Source: Planctomycetota bacterium
Lineage (GTDB): Bacteria > Planctomycetota > UBA1135 > UBA2386
Assembly: GCA_016794425.1 (NCBI GenBank)
Contig: JAEUHR010000040.1
Location: 23,151 to 87,150 of the forward strand
Length of the DNA: 64,000 nt
Direction: 5' to 3'
The position numbers were made by a program, and so were the translations under genes. The notes beneath the pieces were generated by a model. The model was not told the DNA's origin. It saw only the letters and a list, made by a program, of their open reading frames with translations, and ran no database searches. This document shows, piece after piece, positions 47,995-56,208 of the stretch (the first letter of the stretch is position 1; every line of letters begins with the position of its first letter).

Positions 47995-50553
47995 ATGCCG
48001 AACCACTCTCCCGCCCGCCGTGCCACGGCGATCTTCGTCGCCGCCTTCAGCACCACCTGCGCGTTCGCCCGCGCCCAGTGCACCAACCCGTGGCTGCCCG
48101 GCGAAGGCCATCCTGGTACCGACGGCCTGGTGCGCTCGACCACGGTGTGGGATCCCGACGGGCCGGGCCCCCTGCCGCAGCAGGTCGTGCTCGGCGGTGG
48201 CTTCTCGCTCGCCGGCCGCACGGTGGCCGCCGGCATCGCCGCCTGGGACCCGATCGCCGACACCTGGTCCTCGTTCGACGGCGGCGCCAACGGAGTGGTG
48301 ATCGCGCTGGCGACGCTGCCGTCCGGCGACCTGATCGCCGCCGGTCAGTTCGCGACCATCGGCGGCGTGGCCGCCGCGAACATCGCGCGCTGGAATGGCA
48401 CCGCCTGGGCGCCACTCGGCTCGGGCACGAACGGCCTGGTCAACGCACTGACGGTGCTGCCGAACGGCGATCTCATCGCCGGCGGTTCGTTCACGAACGC
48501 CGGCGGTACGCCGGTGACCTTCGTCGCGCGCTGGGATGGCTCCAGTTGGTCGGCACTGGGCAGCGGCATGGGCGGCGGCGTCTCGGCGCTCGCGGTGCTG
48601 CCCTCGGGCGAACTCGTCGCCGGCGGCGGCGCGGGCGCGCAGACCAGCGTCGCGCGCTGGAACGGCGCCACCTGGACGTCGATCGGCGGCGGGTTCCCGA
48701 ACACGGTGCGCGCGCTGGCCGTCGCCGCGAACGGCGACCTGTTCGCCGGCGGCGACTTCGTCACGGACTCGATCGGCACGCCGATGCTGCACGTCGCGCG
48801 CTGGAACGGCGCCGCCTGGACCGCGCTCGGCAGTGGCACCAACACCGCCGTGGCAGCGCTCGCGGTGCAGCCGAACGGCGATCTGCTGGCGGGCGGTTCC
48901 TTCGGCGTCGCCGGCGGGACCGCCGCCGTCGGCATCGCGCGCTGGAACGGCGCGACCTGGTCGGCGGTCGGCACGGGCCTCGCCGGCAACACGACGTCCT
49001 CGCACATCGGCGCGCTGGCGACGCTGCAGAACGGCACCGTGGTCGCGGTGGGGTCGTTCGCGCAGGCTGGTGGCACGCCCGCCGCCAACGTCGCGACGTG
49101 GGACGGCAGCTCGTGGGCGAGCGTGGCACGCGGCGCCGACCGCGAAATCCACGCGCTGACGACGCTGCCCAATGGCGACCTCGTCGCGGCCGGTCTGTTC
49201 ACCACGATCGGCGGCTCGGCGGCCAGCCGCATCGCGCGCTTCGACGGCACGGCGTGGCAGCCGCTCGGCCTCGGCCTGTCGACCGCGACGTTCCCGTTCC
49301 CATCGCTCGCGCTGACCGTGCTCGACAACGGCGACCTGCTCGCCGCCGGCGACTTCCTGGCCGCCGATGGCGTCCAGGTCAACGGCGTCGCGCGCTGGAA
49401 CGGCACCAGCTGGTCGGGGCTCGGCACCGGCGTCAACCTCAACACGCGCGTGAAGGCAGTCGCGCAGCTGCCGAACGGCGACATCGTGATCGGCGGCGAC
49501 TTCACCGCCGTCGGCGGCCAGCCGGCCCCGGGCATCGCGCGCTGGAATGGCGCGACCTGGTCCGGCTTCGGCAGCGGCATGCTGAAGATGCTCGGCTTCC
49601 CGGTCCCCGGCACGGTGTCGAGCCTCGTCGTGATGCCGAACGGCGACCTCGTCGCCGGTGGCGACTTCCAGTTCGCGAACGGCACCGCCGCGAGCCGCAT
49701 CGCGCGCTGGAACGGCAGTGTGTGGTCGCCGCTGGGCAGCGGCACCAACGCCGAAGTGCAAGCGCTGGCCGTGCTGCCGTCGGGCGACCTGATCGCGGGC
49801 GGCCTCTTCACGCTCGCCGGCGGCGTGCCAGCCAGCGCCATCGCGCGCTGGAACGGCAGCACCTGGTCGCCGCTCGGCAACGGCTGCGACGGCACGGTGC
49901 TGGCACTGCAGGTGCTGCCGAACGGCCATGTGATCGCGACCGGCCAGTTCACGGCCGCGGGCGGCCAGCCGGCACCGCGCATCGCGCGCTGGGACGGCAC
50001 CGCGTGGTCCACGTTCGGCAACGGGCTCGGCGGCACGGGACGCGCGTTGGCGCGCGCGCCCGACGGCGACGTTCTGGTCGGCGGTGACTTCCTGACGGCC
50101 GACGGCCAGGTCTCGGTGCGGCTCGCGCAGCTGTCGACGACGTGCCCGGCGACCGCGGCCCCGCACGGGCTCGGCTGCGGCACCGCTACCCTGGCGGCCA
50201 CGACGCTGCCGTGGGTCGACGCCACGTTCCGCGCGCTCGGCACCGGGCTGCCGTTCCCCTCGGTCGTGCTGACCGCGACCAGCACGACGGCGATTCCGCA
50301 GGGCGTCGTGCCGCTGTCGCTGGTGTTCGCGCAGGCCGGCGCCGGGTGCGACGCACTGGTGGCGCCGGACATCCTCGGCTTCGTCGTGTCGCTGGCCGGC
50401 TCGGCGGCGTCCGAACTGTTCCTGCCGAACACGCCGCCGCTGGTCGGTGTGACGTTCTTCCACCAGATGGTGCCGATCGAACTCGGCGCCGGCGGCGCCT
50501 GGCTGTCGGTGGCCGCGACCAACGCGCTGGAACTGACCGCCGGCACGTTCTGA
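47995..50553 (+). CDS. Secreted delta-60-type repeat protein
   Basis: An 852-residue protein with a signal peptide (ATAIFVAAFSTTCAFARAQ) and about 14 repeats of roughly 50 residues: a LPNGDLIAGGxF core, an IARWNGxxWSxLG strand and a short variable loop. This is the delta-60 / WD-like beta-propeller pattern; two seven-bladed propellers would fit the count. The last 130 residues differ: a Cys-containing module with GVTFFHQMVPIELG, similar to the end of the RCC1 protein at 903-3125. The repeats are also strongly conserved as DNA. The start ATG at 47995 follows a GC-rich 184-base gap in which I see no other feature. Probably cell-surface or secreted; ligand unknown. Confidence 0.87.
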   Translation: MPNHSPARRATAIFVAAFSTTCAFARAQCTNPWLPGEGHPGTDGLVRSTTVWDPDGPGPLPQQVVLGGGFSLAGRTVAAGIAAWDPIADTWSSFDGGANGVVIALATLPSGDLIAAGQFATIGGVAAANIARWNGTAWAPLGSGTNGLVNALTVLPNGDLIAGGSFTNAGGTPVTFVARWDGSSWSALGSGMGGGVSALAVLPSGELVAGGGAGAQTSVARWNGATWTSIGGGFPNTVRALAVAANGDLFAGGDFVTDSIGTPMLHVARWNGAAWTALGSGTNTAVAALAVQPNGDLLAGGSFGVAGGTAAVGIARWNGATWSAVGTGLAGNTTSSHIGALATLQNGTVVAVGSFAQAGGTPAANVATWDGSSWASVARGADREIHALTTLPNGDLVAAGLFTTIGGSAASRIARFDGTAWQPLGLGLSTATFPFPSLALTVLDNGDLLAAGDFLAADGVQVNGVARWNGTSWSGLGTGVNLNTRVKAVAQLPNGDIVIGGDFTAVGGQPAPGIARWNGATWSGFGSGMLKMLGFPVPGTVSSLVVMPNGDLVAGGDFQFANGTAASRIARWNGSVWSPLGSGTNAEVQALAVLPSGDLIAGGLFTLAGGVPASAIARWNGSTWSPLGNGCDGTVLALQVLPNGHVIATGQFTAAGGQPAPRIARWDGTAWSTFGNGLGGTGRALARAPDGDVLVGGDFLTADGQVSVRLAQLSTTCPATAAPHGLGCGTATLAATTLPWVDATFRALGTGLPFPSVVLTATSTTAIPQGVVPLSLVFAQAGAGCDALVAPDILGFVVSLAGSAASELFLPNTPPLVGVTFFHQMVPIELGAGGAWLSVAATNALELTAGTF

Positions 50554-50555
50554 CC

Positions 50556-50573
50556 GCGCCGCCGGGCCGGCGC
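50556..50573. terminator. Stem-loop between convergent genes
   Basis: GCGCCG (50556-50561) pairs with CGGCGC (50568-50573) over a 6-base loop, filling the gap between the delta-60 protein stop and the convergent CysQ-like gene stop. No T tract. Confidence 0.4.
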
Positions 50574-51385
50574 TACGGCTTCGGCTCGGCAGCGAGCGCG
50601 GCGACCACGCGGCCGTGCAGCGCCGGCCGGCAGACCAGCATCTCGTCGTTGCGCGGGTTCCGCTGGTTGTAGCGCTGCTCGCTGCCGTCGAGCCGCGACA
50701 CACGGAAGCCGGCGGCGCGCGCGACGACCTCCGGCGCACAGGTGTCCCATTCCTTCAGGCCGGGCCGGTGCACGTAGAGGTCGGCGTCGCCGAACAGCAG
50801 CAGCGAAACCTTGAAGCCGACGCTGCCCGACGGCACGAACGTGCTGTCGCCCAGCCGCGCGGCGAAACGCTGGATCCAGTCCGGTGTGTGGCTGCGGCTG
50901 ACCGCGAGCCGCAGCGGCCCCGCGGCCGTCGTGCCCGCCGCCAGTCGGCGCGCGCCGCGCACTTCGAGCCGTTCGTGCCCCGGCACGCAGATGCCGGCCA
51001 GCAACCCGCCGATCGCCGGCAGCGCAACGGCACCGAGCACGGGCCGACCGTCGACCGCGAGGCCTACGTGCACGGCCCAGTCCTGGCGCCCGCTGCCGTA
51101 CTCCTTGGTGCCGTCCAACGGGTCGACGATCCACACCACGCGCCCGGCGAGCCGTTCGGGTGCGTCGGCGGTCTCCTCCGACAGGATCGGTTCGGCCGGA
51201 CAACGGCCGCGCAGGAAGCCCTGCAGGAACGAGTCGGCGGCCTGGTCGGCGACGTCACCGAGCACCGCCGGATCGGTCCAGCGGCCGCTGGCGCGCAGCG
51301 CGACCAGGCGCTGGCCGGCGAGTTCGGCGGCGGTGATCGCCGTGTCGAGTCGGTCGGCGAGGTCGAGAGCGGGAGATCCAGTCAT
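50573..51385 (-). CDS. cysQ: CysQ-like 3'(2'),5'-bisphosphate nucleotidase (inositol monophosphatase family)
   Basis: A 270-residue lithium-sensitive phosphatase. Metal-binding motifs are present in order: an ILSEETAD Glu pair, IVDPLDGTKEYGSGRQDWAV, and WDTCAPEVVARAAGF near the C-terminus. The TKEY form of the DGT motif is characteristic of the CysQ / PAP phosphatase group rather than of inositol monophosphatase proper. It dephosphorylates 3'-phosphoadenosine 5'-phosphate from sulfotransfer. It follows the algJ-like gene by 10 bases, so it is the third gene of the acetyltransferase operon; a link to sulfated or acetylated polysaccharide is inference. The end is convergent with the delta-60 protein gene. 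Confidence 0.88.
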   Translation of the reverse strand: MTGSPALDLADRLDTAITAAELAGQRLVALRASGRWTDPAVLGDVADQAADSFLQGFLRGRCPAEPILSEETADAPERLAGRVVWIVDPLDGTKEYGSGRQDWAVHVGLAVDGRPVLGAVALPAIGGLLAGICVPGHERLEVRGARRLAAGTTAAGPLRLAVSRSHTPDWIQRFAARLGDSTFVPSGSVGFKVSLLLFGDADLYVHRPGLKEWDTCAPEVVARAAGFRVSRLDGSEQRYNQRNPRNDEMLVCRPALHGRVVAALAAEPKP

Positions 51386-51395
51386 GGGGCGAGTC

Positions 51396-52595
51396 TCATG
51401 GCACCAGCGATGTGGTGACCGGCCAGTCGATCTGGTAGTCGCGCTCGACGAACTCCCAGACCACGATGCGCGGCAAGAAGCGCCGGTTCACGACCTCGGC
51501 GATCAGCTTGCGGATGCCGGCGAACGAACCGCCGCCGGGGACGACACAACGACGGTCGACGACCGTACCGAGCGCGGCGCACAGCTGGTAACCGAACGTC
51601 TCCGAGTAGCTGGTGCCGCACAGCGCCACGGTCGCGTCGGCGAACTCGAGCGGCAGGTGCCGGTGCGCACCGCCGGGTCCGCGCAGATGGACCGGCGTCC
51701 ACGGCGCCGACTCGACGAGGCGGCGCACGGTCGGCGACCATCCGGCCTCGTCGAACTCACTCTCGGCGCGCAGACCCAGCATGCTGACCAGTCCCGGCAC
51801 CCAGGTCTGCGGCATCGCCCCGAGCACGATCAGGTCCGGCTCGGGTCGGATCCGGTCGATCCAACCGGACGCGTGGATGTGGTCGCGCACGGCGGCAGCG
51901 GCAGTCTGCTGGCCGGCCAACCCCCAGTGCGTGTCGCGGCGGTAGTAGAGCAGCTCGTCGGGATGTGCGGCACGCCGCGCCCGCATCGCGGCACGCACGT
52001 CGACACACGGCACGCCGACCGCAGCGGCATCGGCGAGGATCACGTCGTAGAGCTGCGTGCGACCGGCGTCGAGCCGGCCGGGCGGCACGAACTCCGGGTA
52101 GATCGTGACCGTGTCCGGCACCGGCACCAGCAGCAGTTCGGCGCCGCCGAGTCGGACCAGGTCGAGGGCAGCGCGCAGCACTTCGCGGCGCCGATCACGC
52201 GTGCGCTCGAGTAGTTCGGGCTGCCAGCGCATCGTCGGCGCGTAGTACATCCAACCGTCGTTGCCGATCACGACTTGATCGCTGTCTAGCACGCCGAGTT
52301 CGAGCAGCGTCTCGTTGAACACGCCGCGCACCTGGAACGTCAACCACGACGACTCCTTGACGTGGCGCTCGAGCTGCCGCATCGCGGCGCCGTTCTCGAC
52401 CGTCGCCCAGTTCCACTCGGGCGGCGGCACGCTCGACTGCGTCTTGACCGGGCGCAGCAGCAGCCAGCCGAGCGGCGCGGTTGCGGTCAGCGCGACGAAC
52501 AGCAGTCCCAGCGCGCCGAGCCAGCGCCGCTGACCGCGCGACCATGCGGCCATGCCGTCGAACCACTCACCGGTCGGCAACGTCGATTCGGTCAT
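51396..52595 (-). CDS. AlgJ/AlgX-like SGNH acetyltransferase-associated protein
   Basis: A 399-residue protein with an N-terminal membrane anchor (LGALGLLFVALTATAPLGWL, residues about 26-46). An SGNH-like domain of the AlgJ/AlgX/DHHW family follows: VIGNDGWMYYAP at the start, LLLVPVPDTVTIYPEF, then the D-x-x-H motif YRRDTHWGLAGQ, and ALCGTSYSETFGYQL carrying the probable nucleophilic Ser. In alginate-producing bacteria AlgJ and AlgX pass the acetyl group from the membrane protein AlgI to the polysaccharide in the periplasm. It lies 15 bases after the algI-like gene. Here the acceptor polysaccharide is not alginate for certain, as no alginate-synthesis genes are visible. Confidence 0.85.
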   Translation of the reverse strand: MTESTLPTGEWFDGMAAWSRGQRRWLGALGLLFVALTATAPLGWLLLRPVKTQSSVPPPEWNWATVENGAAMRQLERHVKESSWLTFQVRGVFNETLLELGVLDSDQVVIGNDGWMYYAPTMRWQPELLERTRDRRREVLRAALDLVRLGGAELLLVPVPDTVTIYPEFVPPGRLDAGRTQLYDVILADAAAVGVPCVDVRAAMRARRAAHPDELLYYRRDTHWGLAGQQTAAAAVRDHIHASGWIDRIRPEPDLIVLGAMPQTWVPGLVSMLGLRAESEFDEAGWSPTVRRLVESAPWTPVHLRGPGGAHRHLPLEFADATVALCGTSYSETFGYQLCAALGTVVDRRCVVPGGGSFAGIRKLIAEVVNRRFLPRIVVWEFVERDYQIDWPVTTSLVP

Positions 52596-52610
52596 TGGTC
52601 GCGGATCGAT

Positions 52611-53993
52611 TCAGAACTGGAAGTAGAGGAACGGCAGGTGGCTGGCCGCCAGCATGCGGCCGAGCGCGACCACGAACAGCAGGCAGAAGGCCAGCGCGAC
52701 CAGCGGATGCGCACGGCGCATCAGCTGCGACGAGTTCGGCAGGAAGAACACGATCGCCAGCGCGACCGGCAGCATCGTGTAGGCGTAGCCCTCGTACTGC
52801 GCGATGTGCAGCGGCGCACCGACGCCACCGAGACCGAACAGGCCGAGCCACAGCGCCCGCAGGTGGCCGAAATCGCGCGCGACGAACATCGACCAGCCGA
52901 ACGTGAAGATCAGCCACGTGCAGAACACGCGCAGCCAGGCGGGCAGCCCGGCGTGGAACGCGCGCCGGCCGTTCATGCGTTCGAGCGACAGCCAGAGCCC
53001 CTGCCACGCGCCCCAGCACACGAACGGCCAGTTCGCGCCGTGCCAGAGACCGCCCAGCAGCATCGTGATCGACAGGTTCGCGTAGGTGCGCGCTTCGCCG
53101 CGGCGGTTGCCGCCGAGCGGGATGTAGAGGTAGTCGCGCAACCAGGTCGACAGGCTGATGTGCCAGCGACGCCACGCTTCGGTGATGCTCTGCGACTTGT
53201 ACGGCGAGTCGAAGTTGCGCGGGAAGTGGAAGCCCAGCATCAGGCCGAGCCCGATCGCCATGTCGGAGTAGCCGGAGAAGTCGAAGTAGATCTGGATCGA
53301 GTAGGCGACCAGCGCGGTCCACGACTCGACCAACCCGGGCTGTGCCATCGCGAAGCCGGTGGTGGCGAGCGGCGCCATCGCGTCGGCCACCAGGACCTTC
53401 TTGACGAAGCCGATCAGGAACAGCAGCGCACCGGCCCCGACCTTGGTAAGCGAGTGCTCGCGGTGCACGACCTCGCGGTGCACGTCGCGGTAGCGCACGA
53501 TGGGTCCCGCGACGAGCTGCGGGAACATGCTGACGTAGCAGGCGAAGTCGATCAGGTTGCGCGTCGGCCGGATCTCGCCGCGGTACACGTCGATCGTGTA
53601 GCTCATCGACTGGAACGTGTAGAACGAGATGCCGACCGGCAGCACGATGTCGGCCCAGTCGAAGCGCGTGCCCAGCAGGGCCTCGGACGAGTGCACCAGC
53701 AGGTTCGCGTACTTGAACCAGCCGAGCAGGCCGAGGTTCACGGCGATCGAAATCAGCAGCAGCAGCTTGCGGTGCCGGCGCCCTTCTTCCTTGGCGCCGA
53801 TACAGAGCGCCAGCGTGTAGTCGATCAGCGTACTGGCGACCATGATCCCGACCCACGACGGCCGCTCCCAGCCGTAGAAGATCATGCTGGCAAGCAGCAG
53901 CCAGAGGTTCCGCAGGCCTGGGTGCACGAGGAAGTACACGCCGAGGAACAGCGGCAGGAACAGGAACAGGAACGCGAACGAGGTGAAGACCAT
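52611..53993 (-). CDS. MBOAT family O-acyltransferase, AlgI-like
   Basis: A 460-residue polytopic protein: FTSFAFLFLFLPLFLGVYFL at the start, GLLGWFKYANLL, then VGISFYTFQSMSYTIDVYRG, MFPQLVAGPIVRY, YSIQIYFDFSGYSDMAIGLG, RRWHISLSTWLRDYLYIPLGG and LLGGLWHGANWPFVCWG with the invariant His of MBOAT acyltransferases. The whole set matches AlgI/DltB-type membrane acetyltransferases, which move acetyl groups across the inner membrane for polysaccharide O-acetylation. It is the first gene of a three-gene operon; the start ATG is at 53993. The 206 bases upstream hold no other gene. Confidence 0.93.
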   Translation of the reverse strand: MVFTSFAFLFLFLPLFLGVYFLVHPGLRNLWLLLASMIFYGWERPSWVGIMVASTLIDYTLALCIGAKEEGRRHRKLLLLISIAVNLGLLGWFKYANLLVHSSEALLGTRFDWADIVLPVGISFYTFQSMSYTIDVYRGEIRPTRNLIDFACYVSMFPQLVAGPIVRYRDVHREVVHREHSLTKVGAGALLFLIGFVKKVLVADAMAPLATTGFAMAQPGLVESWTALVAYSIQIYFDFSGYSDMAIGLGLMLGFHFPRNFDSPYKSQSITEAWRRWHISLSTWLRDYLYIPLGGNRRGEARTYANLSITMLLGGLWHGANWPFVCWGAWQGLWLSLERMNGRRAFHAGLPAWLRVFCTWLIFTFGWSMFVARDFGHLRALWLGLFGLGGVGAPLHIAQYEGYAYTMLPVALAIVFFLPNSSQLMRRAHPLVALAFCLLFVVALGRMLAASHLPFLYFQF

Positions 53994-54199
53994 GGCACTC
54001 GCCGCCAGGTGGCGGAGAGGAGGGCACCGGCGATGCGGCTGCCGGGCGAACGGCGGCGGCAGTATGACCGACGGCGCGCGGCGTGCACGACTCGACCGAC
54101 CGAGCGCGCGCGCCGGGCGCCCCGACACGAGCGCGCCGCCGACCACCCACCCGGGCGGCGCGGCGGCGCGCAGGAAGCACCGCGATCGGTGCCGTCAGC

Positions 54200-56047
54200 T
54201 CACGGGCTGCCGACCGTCATCGCGAGAGCGTTCGACAGGTCGATGTTCGAGCCGTTGAACCCGGCCGCCTGGATCACGAACGTCGCGGTCGGCGTGTTGC
54301 CGCCGCCGTAGAGCGGGAACTGCATGCCGCCGGCTGCATCGGCGACCAGGAAGTCGACCAGGAACAGGAACGGCTGGTTCGGCACCAGGAACTCACCGGG
54401 CACGAACTGGAACGGCGACGCCGTGAACGAGAATGCGACCAGCACCGGCGAGCTCGGCAGCGCCCCGGTCACCTGCCACGTCGCAACCGAACCGGCCTGC
54501 GTGAGGTCGTCGCCGCAGATCGAGATCCGCAGCGTGCCGCCGCCCTCGAAGCCGAGGTCGGTCTGGCAGGTCTCGCACGAGTCCGGGATCAGGTTGCCGT
54601 TCGAGTCGGGCACGGAGCCGCTCAGCACGTCCTCGAGGTCGTTGGTGCCGTTGTTGTTGCAGTCGGCCTCGTAGACGCCGCGGAACACCTGCAGGTCGAC
54701 GTTGTCGACGTCACCGTCCTGGTCGAAGTCGAACACGGCCTCCGGGTCGTCGGCGTCGTAGGGGCCGCCGTTCTGCGCCAGCCGGAACTGCGCGAGGTCC
54801 GCCTGGTCGAGTTCGTCGTCGCCGTCCCAGTCGAACTCGGCGCGACCCAGCGAATCGAGGAACGCGACGACCTTCAGCTGGTCGGCACCCGACAGCGCCT
54901 GGAACGCCACCGCCGACGGCTGGGCCTCGCTGCCGAGTGCGGCGTGCAGCGCGATCACGCCGGTCGGGCCGAGCAGGCGCGACTGCAGCGTACCGCCGGC
55001 CACGCGGCCGTCGTGCCACAGCGGGTCGCGGTTGCGCACACCCCACAGCGGCGGCGTGCGCAGCTCCTGGATGCCGGCATTGCCGTCGCCGATGAAGTCC
55101 GCGGCGGCGCCCATGTCGTGCAGCAGGAAGTCCGAGTACGGCCGGATCACCTTGTTGCGGATCGCGGTCTCGAGCAGCGGATCGTTGCGCGTGGTCCACG
55201 AGGCGATGTGGCAGTGCGTGCAGCCGACGCTGTTGAAGATCGCCTCGCCCGACATGCCCGAGCGCGGCGTCTGCGGCGGCGCCGCGAGGAAGCGCTGGAA
55301 GTCGGTGATGCGATCGATGAAGTGCCGGCCGTTGCCGTCGGGGCCGTCCTCCGGGTCCGCGACGGTGTCGAACGCGCCGGGCGCGACGCCGTTCGCGTGG
55401 CTCTCGACGCCGAGCAGGCGGTTCGTGAAGCCGAGTTCGTTCAGCGACGCGTCGCCCGAGAACGACAGCATCGTCGGCACCTGGGCCTTCCAGCCGAACC
55501 GGCCGACCCGCAGCGGACCGGTCAGGTCCTCGAGCGCGTGCACCATGTGGGCGCGACCGCTGACCGTCGGGTGCGGCGGCGTGGTCTGGTTCGCGAGGAT
55601 GTCGGCGTCGGCGATCGCTTCGATCAGGCCGTCACCGAGCACCGACGGCGTCACGCGCTGCGCGGTGACGTTCGCGACCGGCGGAATCGCTTCCTGGTAG
55701 GCGATGTTGATCGTGTTCAGCTGCAGCAGCGAGCCGCCGAGCGAGTCGAGCGGGTCCCAGCCGACACCCTTCTCGTCGTAGAAGCCGAACCGGAACACCT
55801 TGATGCTGCCGGGGCCGCCGACCGGGTTGTTGTGGCAGCTCGCGCAGCTGGCCTGGTTGAAGATCGGGCCGAGACCCTCCGACACCTGGAAGGTGTGCGT
55901 GAAGTCGACGCGCCCCGCGTCGAAGCGGGCGCGTTCGGCGACCGTCAGGCCGGCGAGCGGCGCGCCCATCTTCGGCTGCGGCGTCTGCGCGAGCACCGAG
56001 GGCGCGGCAAGGGAGACGAACAAGACGGAGGAACCGAGGAGGCGCAT
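54200..56047 (-). CDS. Di-heme oxidoreductase (DUF1111) with dockerin-like repeats
   Basis: A 615-residue secreted protein (signal LGSSVLFVSLAAPSVLAQ). The DUF1111/MauG-related core holds two c-type heme sites, CASCH near residue 75 and CTHCH near residue 280, with FNQASCASCHNNPVGG and VGCTHCHIASW. The relatives HGYD- and MauG-like proteins are di-heme peroxidases or thiol oxidoreductases. From about residue 390 come two calcium-loop repeats resembling dockerin type I (DWDGDDELDQADLAQFR; DFDQDGDVDNVDLQVFR). The last 115 residues are a Cys-containing beta module (CGDDLTQAG) shared with the next protein. The start ATG 56047 gives the signal peptide directly. The function is probably redox chemistry on a surface-bound substrate; the acceptor is unknown. 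Confidence 0.88.
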   Translation of the reverse strand: MRLLGSSVLFVSLAAPSVLAQTPQPKMGAPLAGLTVAERARFDAGRVDFTHTFQVSEGLGPIFNQASCASCHNNPVGGPGSIKVFRFGFYDEKGVGWDPLDSLGGSLLQLNTINIAYQEAIPPVANVTAQRVTPSVLGDGLIEAIADADILANQTTPPHPTVSGRAHMVHALEDLTGPLRVGRFGWKAQVPTMLSFSGDASLNELGFTNRLLGVESHANGVAPGAFDTVADPEDGPDGNGRHFIDRITDFQRFLAAPPQTPRSGMSGEAIFNSVGCTHCHIASWTTRNDPLLETAIRNKVIRPYSDFLLHDMGAAADFIGDGNAGIQELRTPPLWGVRNRDPLWHDGRVAGGTLQSRLLGPTGVIALHAALGSEAQPSAVAFQALSGADQLKVVAFLDSLGRAEFDWDGDDELDQADLAQFRLAQNGGPYDADDPEAVFDFDQDGDVDNVDLQVFRGVYEADCNNNGTNDLEDVLSGSVPDSNGNLIPDSCETCQTDLGFEGGGTLRISICGDDLTQAGSVATWQVTGALPSSPVLVAFSFTASPFQFVPGEFLVPNQPFLFLVDFLVADAAGGMQFPLYGGGNTPTATFVIQAAGFNGSNIDLSNALAMTVGSP

Positions 56048-56208
56048 GAGGATCGGGTTGGCGGTTGGCCGGCAGGGCAGGTGCGGCCGACGGAAGGCGA
56101 GCAACGGGCTGCAGGAGGATAGCAGAAACAGCGCGGCCCGCGCTCCCCTTCCGGAGGGCGCGGGCCGCGGTTTCGGCGCTGGTTACGCCGAGTCGGAAGC
56201 CACTGGCA

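Noticed and set aside
47995..50553. Regular DNA repeats suggestive of a CRISPR array
   Set aside because: The repeats are codon-phased, about 150 bases apart and encode the delta-60 protein units; there are no short identical repeats with unique spacers.
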